Origin: Eurosta solidaginis
Taxonomy: Eukaryota; Arthropoda; Insecta; Diptera; Tephritidae
Direction of reading: 5' to 3'
NCBI RefSeq assembly: GCF_040869045.1
Contig: NW_027137036.1
Location: 62,001 to 126,000, forward strand
DNA length: 64,000 nt
Of this stretch, positions 42,943-53,430 are shown piece after piece. Made by a program: the position numbers and the translations under genes. How positions within the stretch are numbered: the first letter of the stretch is position 1; each line of letters starts with the position of its first letter. The notes under the pieces are model-generated. The model saw nothing but the letters and a program-made list of their open reading frames with translations. It was not told where the DNA came from and made no database searches.

Positions 42943-43440
42943 TGTTCGGCCGGGGTGCGTGTGCTCCTGGAGGTAGGTGGGCGCACCGGGGTCGATCTCA
43001 GTGGGAATAAGCGGGTTGGAATAGAAAATAAGCAAATAGACGAGATTTCTCGTTATAATATATATGATTTATTGGGTAAATGTAAAATTAGCAATAGTTA
43101 CAATATTACCTGAATAAACGCAAAAATACGGCAGAGATCGCTGGCGGCAGATGTTAGCTGGTTGGCTGTTGAAATCAAAGAGGCCGGTTGTATAGCAAGC
43201 TACAACCGTTGACCCGCAAAATCCTCCGTTTTGGAGGGGAAAGGCACCCACACATCAACCCCGACATGCATATGCATGAGTGCTGAGAAAAAACACACAT
43301 ACACGTACAGGTACATGCATGCACATGCATGTGGCGGTGATGGTGTGGGTGGTTACAAATTAATTCGAGTATCGATTCGCAGGGTTGCATTGGGGGGATC
43401 GCAGACAGATGCGGAAAAAGTTAGGCATCCTGCCTAAACA
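42943..43440 (-). repeat. BEL-B 5' LTR
   Basis: 498 bp, about 97-98% identical to 30349-30853. The main difference is a 7-bp loss in the GAGTATC repeat. The alternating tract is interrupted here by CAGG. Confidence 0.92.
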
Positions 43441-43733
43441 AGGACGTTCTTTGTCAGTACTATCAAAGTATGGCACTCATTACCTAATTTTATTAAAAAT
43501 GAGCCCAATGCATCGCGCTTTAAATTGGCTTTGTCTGAATTTTTTGATATACGAAAAACACTATTCTAGCTATTTTCTCGAATCTACATTGTCTATTTCT
43601 GCTATTTCTTTTATATTAATATAAATATTGTTATACTCACATTATTATATTGTACACATATCCAAATATCAATGTGCTTTAAGAGACAATAGTCTCACTT
43701 GTACAAATGTGTTAAATAAATTGAATTGAATTG
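43441..43733 (+). pseudogene. LINE ORF2 C-terminal tail and 3' UTR
   Basis: Right after BEL-B the frame reads RTFFVSTIKVWHSLPNFI and then FKLALSEFFDIRKTLF with a stop near 43569. The WHSLP...FK pattern is the classic end of Jockey/CR1 ORF2. Together with HKYLSSSR before 30348 it shows that BEL-B inserted at AGGRC (AGGGC 30344-30348, AGGAC 43441-43445). The 3' UTR ends in short ATTGA repeats. Confidence 0.87.
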
Positions 43734-44963
43734 AGTTTGTACTGTTTTATAAGAACTCCGCAGAATAGCATTACCGATTTGTCTGAGTGTGCAGATATTC
43801 GTATGTAAATGAGCCTTTAGCCTCATTTGTTTTTGAAACGAAAGAAAGCACGGACGAAAAAGAGTATGCTACAAAAAAATTTACAAAATTGATATTATTT
43901 AAACACCAATAGCAGCCAGCCCAGTACCTACTCATATTTTGTTTACTTCATCAAAAATTTACTTCAAAATAAGTAAAAAAAAAATTAAATTTTTAAAACG
44001 TTTATATATCGTTTGTTCAAGGTAATTCACTTTAAATTATTATTAAAAACGTTTAAAGAAACGCTTGTTGGGATGTACGTATAAGTCATATACTGCTACA
44101 AAAGGCTAGGTACATTCCCAAACATCAGAGTGCCGACATATTGCTGTTTAAAAGTTTTTGTTTTTGTATTCAATAATGGAATATACCTAAATTTTACTTT
44201 TTTTGTTACACTTATGCTGCTGCAATCACAAAAATTTTATAGGCTGTCTTGTTTTTATTTCGAATTCATAACAAATTGCGAGCATTTTCTATTAGCAATA
44301 TAGGAGTATTACATTTATGGTATAAGTATATTTTTATACATGTATATTTGAATTTATTTCATTTCAAAAATATGAATTCTTCGCCTTGTTTTTTTCTTTA
44401 CTATTTATGTAAATAATGTACTTTGTATGGCCCATGCTTAAATAATAAATACATCAAGCCTTGTATTGTATTTGTTGGCCTTTTCATTGTTTAATCGACT
44501 AAACTGAGATTTCATAACAATTAGTATGCAGAAGTTGGGTAAAGGGGATAGTGACCCGTTGAACGCCTTTAATACTTTTTTTACACACGCGAATACTAAC
44601 ACTAACAAAGCCCGCGCATGCGCAGAACATACATTTGCACAGTTTCAGCAAATAATGATTGACAGAAAATTTGCACATTAGGAAAATAAGAAGGTATTGA
44701 TATAGAAGTGTTATATACATATATGCGAAGATATGAATATTTTTAGAAACCACTTGAGGACACGTTGCAATATCACTTCTTTGCCGAACAGGGTTGCCAA
44801 TCCCTTTAATTTAATTTAATTTTTTTATTATTTTATTTTTTCAAGCAAATTTGTTCACTGCTGCTCACACCCACGAAAAAAGTCAACAAGTATAGATGGG
44901 GGTGCGTATGCAGCAATGCTTTGTGTAGGTATATTTAATTGTGTTATGAATAAATAAGTTAAT
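43734..44963. other. AT-rich spacer, no feature supported
   Basis: I see no ORF with a domain, no long repeat shared with the rest of the window and no RNA gene. It may be non-element host DNA. Confidence 0.5.
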
Positions 44964-45305
44964 ATATATACATATGTATTATTAACTTCAAAAAAAGTTA
45001 CAAATTTCGGAAGATTCAGGAAGTTGAAAGAGTACAGACACAAATTGTAAATAGGAACTTTTCAAGTTTAATAAATGTAATAATTAGTTTCTTACAAAAG
45101 ATGTTTTTAATAAATAGTACACACATATCTTTTTGTAGCAGTGTACACATACATAAATATATTTAGTATAAGTTGCATCATCGACATTCGTGTTCACTGT
45201 GAAATTCTACGTAGATATGTATGTATGAATTTACAATGTTCGCGAACGAGAAGAGAGAAAGAACTAAAAGAACAAATAGAACCGAAATCGAAGATCTAGC
45301 TCACT
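44964..45305. repeat. Second copy of the left-edge flank
   Basis: Nearly identical to 1-341 in the same orientation. Followed by LOA/R1 LINE sequence, as on the left edge. Confidence 0.85.
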
Positions 45306-46100
45306 AGGGTCATGACACCCGGTTGCAATGCAACTCCACACTCGAGCTGACCAATTCTTACCGCATTCGGATATCAACCACAGCCACCACGATGCTCCCG
45401 AAGGGGCCAACCGCAACCGAACAGAAACGGAGCAAGCTCCGCGGGCTATCGGGCCGCTCACATCAACCCTTCCTTCTTCAATATTAACTCCACAACTACC
45501 CAAATCCCTTATGCCCGAGTACTCCGGGCACTCGCACAACACATGCACCCAATCCTCACATACAGCCCCACATACGCACCCCTCCGTTTCGCTCAAGCTC
45601 CTCTTATGCAAGAATGCATTAAGAGGACCATGACCCGTAAGCAGAAAGCCCAGGTTCAGATTAAATCTGAAGTCTGGATTTTCCGCCACAAATAAAACGT
45701 CCTGGTTGTACCCGTACGTTACCCTGCCATTGGGACTATTGTCCCAGCTCTCCTGCCACTTCCCTCTAACCACCCCTTCTAATCAACGCCTATTTTCTAT
45801 TTTCTAACCATCCACTCTCCACATTATCATCGGCGGCCCATTCGTCCTCCAACAGCGGCAAACTTGCCCTTCTTCTCAGCCTGAAGGAAACAGCGAGCTT
45901 TATAACCACCAGGTCGAGAGGGGGTGCACCCAGAAGCACCTGCATCGCATCCGTAGATGCGGTGAGACACAAGGGCAAGCATGGGAGCACCTCTGTTTGC
46001 TCAGCACGCGCCTCATACCGGGGAGAACCGGTCAGTCGATAAGTGCTTACAGGAGTCCCTGTCTTCGTATACCTACCTCCGGTGTAAAACACAGATCAAT
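45306..46100 (-). pseudogene. LOA/R1-type LINE ORF2 C-terminus, second copy
   Basis: The minus-strand frame 45773-45264 encodes NGRVTYGYNQDVLFVAENPD, LGFLLTGHGPLNAFLHKRSL and CVCGAVCEDWVHVLCECPEY: the region before the Cys-His motif and the motif itself. The frame 46092-45790 holds FYTGGRYTKTGTPVSTYRL (RNase H start, with GGR instead of DGS) and TDAMQVLLGAPPLDLVVIKL, which normally lies upstream of RNase H, so the copy is rearranged or deleted. Compared with 18937-19745 it keeps more of the coding sequence. Confidence 0.78.
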
Positions 46101-46274
46101 GTCCGTTGATCTTCGGCCCAACAAGTTGGTACCAATCGGTGAGCTGGGATGTTCAAGTGAACCAGCCTTGGTTTGGCCGAGGAGGACTATCCATCCTCCC
46201 CTTCCATTTTCGGGTAATGGCACCCGGTTGCACGGCAACTCCACCGCGAGTTCCGTGCTTGTCTCAGTGTCCCT

Positions 46275-46831
46275 CTTACATTGATTTTGATATATCGATA
46301 TCTGATTAACAAGTTAATCAGATTGAGATATTGTGTTTTGTCGCAATTTAGGAATGTGACCAACCTTTTCTGTCCTGCAGTGTTACAACAATGTATAATA
46401 CATTGTTGACGACGGAGCTGGTTTTGCTTAGATATTACTTAAGGGCCGCACTACGTTGACAAACAGAGTGACCTTGGCACCTATTATGCTCCGTATTAAA
46501 CCCCATCACAATTAATATCAAGGGATGTGACCAACCTCTTCCGCACACAGACCTACAGCAATGTCTCTCGACATCGCTTAAGACCACACTCGTTGACAAA
46601 CATTGCGCGCCATATTGTGCTACATTTGGCTTCCATATTTGCTACTATTATTTCACTCCAATTTCCACTCAATTACGCAACAATTATGCTCCATTTTACA
46701 CTCCAAATTACACTCCTACCACAATTAAAGGGATGTGTCCAACCTTTTCCGATCACAGACCTGTAAGTGACCGAGTACCTGCCCCAGCAACATCTTCGCA
46801 TAGCAGTCGGCCACACTGCAGTGATTTGACA
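46275..46831. repeat. Second copy of the GGGATGTGACCAACC block
   Basis: Matches 19746-20317 with small indels. It continues into 46832-47100, which the left copy lacks because a LINE joins there. A fourth diverged motif, GGGATGTGGCCAACC, lies at 47060. Confidence 0.78.
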
Positions 46832-47895
46832 ACATAAAATCTTGCCACATTTTTGGATGTGGCCATCCATTCCGCGAACGCCTCCTATTCGCTACGCAGT
46901 CTAGGGCAGCCTCAAACATCTCAAAAGACGAGATGAGCACCGGCCCACTCGTACAATTATCGATTGTTTTTCGGCTATCAATAGACGTACGTTTCTTTTC
47001 CACCATCTTTCTTCCGTGATTCAGCATGTTTTACCGGTATCTCTGGTTGCCACAATTATGGGATGTGGCCAACCTTTCATCTGCCCCTCAGGGTCAGCTT
47101 CTCAATGAATTTGGGTATACTGTGACAAGCAAGAGACCGAATTCCCTTGGGTCCTTGGCCCCCAAGGGAAAAAAAGTCTACTCAGAGCGTGCCATAAAGT
47201 GAATTCTTCTTTGAAACCACAGCCACCGCGATGCTCCCAGAAGGGGGCCATCCCAGGACAGGAGGTGAGACCAGAGTACAAAGCATCGTTCATCAGATCA
47301 CACTGGCTTCTCCTGCTCCCGCGGTAACAGTTTTTATAAAGACCTTGCCTAGGGTGCCACAGGGTGATACCCGCGTCCACCATGCTACCTTCGAGTAAAA
47401 CACCTTACTAATAGATTGGGTACCCATGGTATTATGGTTGCCTTTTACAAGCGGTATACCTACCGTGGGTATATTCTTTCCCCTAGACCATAGGGGTGGA
47501 GAACCGGTCAATTGAACAAGTTCAGAACAAAACGACCCTCTCTATTTGTAACGAAGGAATTGTTAATAATGAATTATTTTTAGGAAATAACCACCGCCGA
47601 TCTGCGAAAATCGTACATAATGGCGAGCTAGGAGATAGGCATACGAGTGAAGGTTTCCACTTCATTACGTGTTTAGTTTTATATTCAGTAGGAGGGTTCC
47701 ACTCCAACTGACGGAGAGCTTGGCGGAGGGGTCCTACCTCAGTTACTCTTATCGAGACAGGGCCAGAGAGTAGGAGTAGCTATTAAGTACATTTTGTTTT
47801 TAAATAAAGATTATAACGTTTACAGAACTTCTTTGTTTATTTCTTGCGATAGGAATAGGTTCTCCATCAATCATAGGAACCCTAGACGGACTGGG
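46832..47895. other. Unassigned repetitive remnant
   Basis: Short frames on both strands (for example 47496-47711 plus, LGNNHRRSAKIVHNGELG) have no firm identity. The end (about 47775-47840) has AATAAA and a T-rich stretch that could be an LTR 3' part preceding the Gypsy fragment. I cannot support a gene. Confidence 0.4.
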
Positions 47896-48245
47896 CATAC
47901 CTCAGCGAAAATAAATCCGTCACAGTATAACTTAAAACTGCAATCGATAAATGCGTAGTTTTTAGCCAAGATGGAATTTATCTAGGACATCAGTGCACAA
48001 GTTAATGAATTATACCAGATCCAAGTAAATTCGAAATAGTTCAAAATTATCCAACAACCAAAACAGCCTACGAAGTCAAACGATTTGTAGCGTCCTGTAA
48101 TTATTACCGAAGATTCGTACAAAATGTCGCAGAACATTTAAGAATTTTAAGTAGATTTTGTAAAAACAATGTTTCCTTCGATTTGACAGAACATTGTCAA
48201 AAGGCTTTTGTCTATTTAAAGGAAGCATTAATTAGTCCAAATATT
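47896..48245 (+). pseudogene. Ty3/Gypsy pol fragment (RT/RNase H junction)
   Basis: Translated patches read PDPSKFEIVQNYPTTKTAYE, then KRFVASCNYYRRFVQNVA, and HCQKAFVYLKEALISPNI. This is the conserved link between Gypsy reverse transcriptase and RNase H (NYYRRFI...AF..LK..L..P.I). It stops abruptly at 48245 where LOA sequence begins, so it is an isolated scrap. No LTR partner is assignable. Confidence 0.75.
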
Positions 48246-48809
48246 ATAATGTTGTGAAGACGATAGCGTGCGACAACATTGCGTACTTGCGGTGGCTGGA
48301 GAAAGTGGTTCCAAACCTCCAAAGGTAAGGCACGATAAGGTGTCGGATAAAGCGCAAATCCCCAAGGAACCAAAGTTAAGGTATGGATAACAAGCGTTAT
48401 GAAGTCGGAGGATACACTGCGACTTCTGCAGAATCAGAATCCGAACATACCGACATAGGATTGGAAGGTACTTACTGTATCTCGGCCTACGGAGGAAGGT
48501 CAGTTCTACATCTTCCAAATAAACAAACAGGCGGAGGATATATTGTTCTTTGGTGGAGGCAAAATTTACATTCGACTCAGGAAAAGGAGTCCCGAGGACA
48601 AAAATCCTAACACGCTCGAAGTGGGCGAAGTCGAAAAGGACCTCAAATGCCTAAGAGGAAAAAACAGGTGGAGGTAGCCGACGTCACCACGAAGGTGTTA
48701 GAAGAGGACCAACAGTCACATTGTGCTGCGAGTCGCACAGAGGAACACCCGGCACAACAGTTACGAGAGGCTGAAGGGGGCCTTGAGTACTCTAAACCAA
48801 AAGGGCAAC
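48246..48809 (+). pseudogene. LOA-type ORF1 C-terminal remnant
   Basis: A frame near 48500-48660 reads FYIFQINKQAEDILFFGGGK, IYIRLRKRSPEDKNPNTLEV and GEVEKDLKCLRGKNR, resembling the C-terminus of LOA-group ORF1. It is followed by an acidic-basic tail. Frames are broken upstream. The match is from memory of the family and is moderately secure. Confidence 0.55.
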
Positions 48810-49658
48810 TATAAAAGCGTGCAATTTACTGGCATATGCTGATGACATTGATATCATCGGCCTAAACACCCGCGCTGTTAGCTCTGCTTATTCCAAACTG
48901 GAAAAAGAAGCGGTGAAGATGGGTTTGATTGTGAATGAGGACAAAACGAAGTACCTTTTGTCATCGAGCAGAGAGTCAGCGCATATGCGCCTTGGCAACC
49001 ACGCTACTGTTGGCAGCCATAATTTCGAAATAGTAAAAGACTTCGTTTATTTGGGAACCAGCATCAACACTAGCAACAACGTCAGTACTGAAATCCAGCG
49101 AAGAATCAATCTTGCCAATAAATGCTACTTTGGACTAGGTAGGCAATTGAAAAGTAAAGTCTTCTCTCGGCGAACGAAAATCATGCTCTACAAGTCACTT
49201 ATCGTACCCGTCCTGCCATATGGGGCAGAAGCATGGACCATGACAACAGCAGATGAAGTGGCTTTGGGAGTGTTCGAGAGAAAAGTTCTTCGAAAGATTT
49301 ATGGACCTCTACGCGTTGGCGATGGCGAGTACCGAAGAAGATTTAATGATGAGCTGAACGAGCTATACGCAGACATGAACATAGTCCAGCGAATTAAAAC
49401 GCAGCGGCTGCGCTGGCTAGGCCATGTTATGCGAATGAAAGATGATGCTCCGGCCAAGAAAGTGTTTCTATCGGAACCCGCCTATGGAAGCAGAGGTAGG
49501 GGCGGCCCCCACTCCGTTGGAAGGACCAGGTGGAAAACGATTTAAACTCCCTTGGTGTGACCAATTGGCGCCGGTTGGCGGAGCGAAGGAGCGACTGGCG
49601 CACCGTGTTGGACGGCCATAACCGTTTAGACGGTTAAGCGCCAATTAATTAAGTAAGT
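48810..49658 (+). mobile_element. RTE-like LINE 3' fragment inside the LOA element
   Basis: An 11-bp duplication, AAAAGGGCAAC, flanks it at 48799-48809 and 49659-49669. It starts within the reverse transcriptase (LAYADDIDIIGLN at about 48835) and runs through a 3' tail ending in ATTAAGTAAGTAA short repeats. The 5' truncation is typical of target-primed reverse transcription. Confidence 0.85.
48829..49545 (+). pseudogene. RTE-like reverse transcriptase C-terminal half
   Basis: YADD lies at about 48835-48846. The thumb and tail include VKDFVYLGTSINTSNNVSTE, LYKSLIVPVLPYGAEAW, VFERKVLRKIYGP and IKTQRLRWLGHVMRM, hallmarks of this LINE group. The frame is open from there to 49545. Without the N-terminal endonuclease and the RT fingers it cannot function. 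Clade assignment to RTE is tentative. Confidence 0.8.
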
Positions 49659-49669
49659 AAAAGGGCAAC

Positions 49670-50284
49670 GGGGGAATGACGACGTCACGACGAAGGTGCT
49701 TGAGGGGATAAACAGCCCAAAGGTACTGCGAGTCCTACAGATAAACCCCCAACACAGTAAAGTGGCGTCGAGCGAACTCCTCCTAACCCTTGAGGAGGGT
49801 TCGTTTGACGTGGAGCTCATCGGGAGGAAAGGTTTCTGGACTTAGCGCGCGCGGATTTCGCGTTTACTACGCGCAAACGGAAGGACGGGTGCGAGCTGTA
49901 TTAATGGTAAGGAAACAGCTGCATTTATATATGCAGCCTAATTACACTACCGGGGACCTCGTAGTGGTGGCCGTTGAGCAAAAGTATAAGCAGGCATTTA
50001 TCTTGGCATCCTGCTACATGGCTCATGCTTCGGAGGTTCCACCGATGCAGTGCAAGAGGCTAGTGCAGGAGGAAGGGCGCAAAGGACGGTTGGTCATAGA
50101 CGCGGATGTAAATGCGCACCAAAATGCGTGGGGAGGAGCAGATACGAACGAGAGAGGCGAATCTCTATTTTGTTACATCCTGCAAAACAATTTGCAGATA
50201 GCCAACAGGGGAATTGTCCCCACATACATAAATTGGTCCAACAACCAGCAATGTTCTGGATATTACATTGAGCTCCGAACGTGA
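49670..50284 (+). pseudogene. LOA-type ORF2 endonuclease domain
   Basis: The frame before 49800 reads VLQINPQHSKVASSELLLTL, and the next (49790-50284) contains DADVNAHQNAWGGADTNERG and LLQ-like YILQNNLQIANRGIVPTY. This is the D-x-N-x-H endonuclease centre and downstream region of R1/LOA elements, which nicks target DNA. A frameshift at about 49800 and a stop at 50282 break it. Confidence 0.8.
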
Positions 50285-51418
50285 TATAACAAGGTATGAT
50301 TGGATGGTCCTTCATAGACCATCCTTCTCCGACCATGCCTATATCAGCTTCAGCATTCTCCTAAATAGAGAAGGGAGGAACCTTTAGAAATCCTAGGTCA
50401 ATGAACTGGACTAAATCCCAGAAACAGGTAGAAACAAAACTGGGACAACCCAAAGAGGTTGCAAATGTTGAGGAACTGGAGGAGCCAAATGAATTCCTAA
50501 CAAGGACGCTCATAACTGCGTATAACGAAGCTTGCCTTCTAAGAAGATTCAGAGGAAGAGCAAAGCCGCCACGGTGGAGCAATGAGATGAGTCTTCTAAG
50601 AAGACAGATGAAGGAAATGCTTAAGTTAGCAAAGACCGCGGAAAGCGAAGGGTGTCGGGACGAGTACAGGATATACTGAGGTTCTCCAGGCGTGAAATTT
50701 CCAGGGCGAAGGGAATCTCATGGAAAAGTTTCTGTACGGAAATAGAGTGCTCCAGCGAAACACTCCACGGTTGAAAAAAGTCCTAGCAAGGGGAAACATA
50801 GTCCAGGGATTAATAAAGAAAGAGGACGGGGAATGGTCCCGTAGTAGTGAGGAATCCTTTGAGGTGCTTTTCGATACACGGCGGGGAAGATCGGTCATGT
50901 GTATCCCAAAGACAATAGACTCATTAGCTTAACACCATTTCTGCTCAAAACCTTTGAGAGGCTGATAGATGTGTTCATAAAGTCCAACGTGGATGAAAAG
51001 CTGCTCTCCACAATACAGTATGCGTACACCACAGGTAAGTCGGTAGACACCGCATTTCATGGGGTGATAATAAGCATAGAGAAAGCCCTGGAATACAAGG
51101 ATTATGCTCTAGAAGTATTCTTAGATATTGCCGGGGCTTTCAATAATGTTTCTAAATGGGTGATTATGGATGGTCTTAATTACATTAAAGTACATCCAGA
51201 TTTAACCAGATGGATCGGCCGCATGTTAAATTGCAGGAAGATTACATCACAATAGGGATTGTACGAGGCCACGAAATCAGTGGACAGGGGCACGCTGCAG
51301 GGAGGAGTGCTATTATCTATGATGTGGACGCTGGTCCACTGCTCAAGCGATTCCAGGAGGGACCCGTAAAACATAGTGCTTACGCAGATGACGTTGCAAT
51401 TGTCATAAGTGGAAAGTG
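50285..51418 (+). pseudogene. LOA-type ORF2 linker and reverse transcriptase
   Basis: 50401-50679 holds the linker (RGRAKPPRWSNEMSLLRRQM). 50899-51255 holds LKTFERLIDVFIKSNVDEKL and LEVFLDIAGAFNNVS (motif A region). 51360-51418 holds HSAYADDVAIVISGK with YADD at about 51382-51393. Several frame changes separate the parts, and motif B is unclear. Motif order matches the family. Confidence 0.8.
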
Positions 51419-52142
51419 ACTTCCAACGATTAGGAGGTGTACATGGGGCTTCTCGCCCTCTCTTTCTCATTGGGTTTTTACAGCGATTGTAAGCCCTATT
51501 CTATACTATGGAGTTCTTGTTTGGTGGAAAGCCACACAGAAAACAACATACCTCAAAAAATTAGAGGGGGTATGCATACTATCAATGCTTAGCATTACGG
51601 GAGCCCTGAAAACAACCACGATGGCTGCACTGTATGCCATTCTGCACATTCCACCTGTAGACCTGGTAGCAAAGAACATAGCGTTGACAGCTGCAACCAG
51701 GATCGGTGCCTCGGGGCATCTTGAGCGCAGACCATACGGCCGTAGTAGTATAGCGTCATCAATCAGAAGACGAACAGACTACCTGCGCTTCGAGGGTGAT
51801 CTAAATAGAGACGGTTGGCGCAAGGATGCTCAAATGGCGGACGAGGCGATACATTTGTACACAGATGATCGGGAAATAAACATATCCTACAGGCTGCCGG
51901 ATTACTCTAGCGTTTTCCAAGCGGAAATATTAGCCGTAACCAAAGCTATAGAAACCCTGGAAGAGAATAGCTTAGGTCGCAACCGTGTTAACTTTTATGT
52001 TGACAGTGAAGCACCAATTAAGGCGACAATCTCGCATATCACAGCATCTGAATGCGAGTTAGAGTGTAAGCAGTCTCTGGAGAGAATGACATGGAGATGC
52101 ATACATCGAAAATGTGGTCAGGCCATATGGGAATATCGATAA
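51419..52142 (+). pseudogene. LOA-type ORF2 thumb and RNase H
   Basis: 51585-52142 reads MLSITGALKTTTMAALYAIL and HIPPVDLVAKNIALTAATRI (thumb/tail) and then an RNase H domain: HLYTDDREINISYRLPDY, SSVFQAEILAVTKAIETL, NFYVDSEAPIKAT. RNase H in ORF2 is usual for LOA and I clades. The first active-site patch is degraded (TDD instead of TDGS). The C-terminal Cys-His motif is missing; the frame ends at 52140. Confidence 0.78.
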
Positions 52143-53100
52143 GAAAAATAACTACACTCTAATTCGCCATAGAATAGAAAATATTGATAAACAACACAAT
52201 TTTCCCCATAGAATAGAAAATAGCGATAGCACAAATAATAATAAGAATAAGAAAATAATAATTCATAAAAATAGGCTACACCTTTTATAAAATAAAGTTA
52301 TTGGCAAACAAATTGTTGTAATCTAAATAATAAAAAAATCGTAGTACAAAAGCATTAGCTTAAATAAATAGAAGCATTTCAACTTCCTCATGTCTTAATT
52401 TTTTTTTTTTTGTAAACAAAATATGTTCACATGGAAAAACAAAATGCAAACAAATAAAAAGAAAGAACATAAAGACAACATAAACAAATAAATTTATTTC
52501 TTTTTGGAATCAACTTACAATAATGTCATAAATTATTGACACACCAAATGAATAAACAAAATAACAATGTTACTGAACCATAGCAATTATATAAACATAA
52601 ACAATCTCAAGATTTAATTATGTCATTAAAATAATAGCCAATTAAAATAATTACCAATATATGGCTATTCTTTAAACGCGGATGGTTTAGTATGTCTTGA
52701 AATTCATTCATTCCTGCATACATATTCATTCATTTCTACATACATATATTTTGACTCTTGCTATACCATTGCACTCAGTACATTGCCTTGTAATTTAACG
52801 CTTCTTTTATTTCAGCTTAAAGCTGGATAATTGCTCACTACATACTTTTGTTTGTATCCATATTATTTTGTTTATGTTTAGCTTGCATTTCCCAGCAAAC
52901 TGAATATATATACATTTATACAATTCGCTGACAAATGCACATGAATATTTTTTGTACACTTTGTATGTAAGTATAGTGTATATATATAATATAGTACATA
53001 AGAGTTATTTATAATAATTTTGTATAAATAGGAATACAATTTCTCCAATAAAATCAATAATTGGTTCGATATCAACGGAAAAACAAGTTAGTTTTCTTTT
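52143..53100. other. Very AT-rich spacer
   Basis: A/T homopolymers and AATAAA-like words, no ORF with a domain, no long repeat. Nothing can be supported. Confidence 0.5.
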
Positions 53101-53266
53101 ATTTGGAATTGCCATTCTGACTTCATAACATGGCGACCCGGCGCGATTTTAATCAGCAGATTGCTTTTTTTCACGCAGCAGACTGCTGAGATCCTGGAAG
53201 CGACCATCCAGTAAGAAGCAATTATACCATAATATCCATATTGGCAAAGCTCTAAGGATCAACCCA

Positions 53267-53430
53267 GATCCTAGCATGGTAATATTCAATTTGGCGAACC
53301 CAGATCCTGGCATGGTAATCTACAATTTGGCGAATCCAGATCCTGACATGGTAATATACCATTTGGCGAACCCTGATCCTGGCATGGCAATATACAATTT
53401 GGCGAGCCCTGATGCTGGCATGGCATGGAA
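53267..53430 (+). repeat. 36-bp tandem repeat (4-5 units)
   Basis: Unit GATCCTGGCATGGTAATATA plus CAATTTGGCGAACCCA, starting at 53267, 53303, 53339, 53375 and 53411 (last partial). The period of 12 codons makes an artificial open frame with a MVIYNLANPDPG repeat; I do not regard it as a gene. Confidence 0.88.

Larger units (their letters stand above)
30349..43440 (-). mobile_element. BEL-B: BEL/Pao LTR retrotransposon, 13.1 kb
   Basis: It lies in minus orientation. LTRs are 42943-43440 (5') and 30349-30853 (3'). The 5-bp duplication is AGGAC/AGGGC in the LINE tail. On the minus strand the order is LTR, primer-binding-like TTTGGTCCAT, leader, gag (from 42039), protease, reverse transcriptase, RNase H, integrase (to 36844), six hairpins (36777-36445), a run of A (T on plus, 36104-36129), about 5 kb of atypical tail, the polypurine tract and LTR. 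The tail carries plus-strand (antisense) gene-like signals. gag-pol is related to BEL-A throughout but substantially diverged. Confidence 0.9.
26153..43733 (+). mobile_element. Plus-strand Jockey/CR1-type LINE, split by BEL-B
   Basis: It covers 26153-30348 and 43441-43733 around BEL-B. It has a 5' region, ORF1, ORF2 with endonuclease and reverse transcriptase, and a 3' end with ATTGAATTGAATTGAG repeats at about 43715-43733. It is the most complete LINE in the window, at about 4.5 kb without BEL-B. The true 5' boundary is uncertain because the Gypsy element ends at 26152. Confidence 0.82.
48246..52142 (+). mobile_element. LOA/R1-type LINE, plus strand, decayed
   Basis: In order: ORF1 C-terminus, endonuclease, linker, reverse transcriptase and RNase H, with an RTE-like LINE nested between ORF1 and the endonuclease (48810-49658). 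Stops and frame changes occur throughout. It is opposite in strand to the LOA-type copies at 342-19745 and 45306-46100. Confidence 0.8.

Noticed and set aside
45328..45633. Plus-strand ORF of 101 codons
   Set aside because: Antisense shadow of the LOA/R1 Cys-His coding region.
47496..47711. 71-codon ORF possibly from a retroelement tail
   Set aside because: No family match I can defend; mentioned only as part of an unassigned region.
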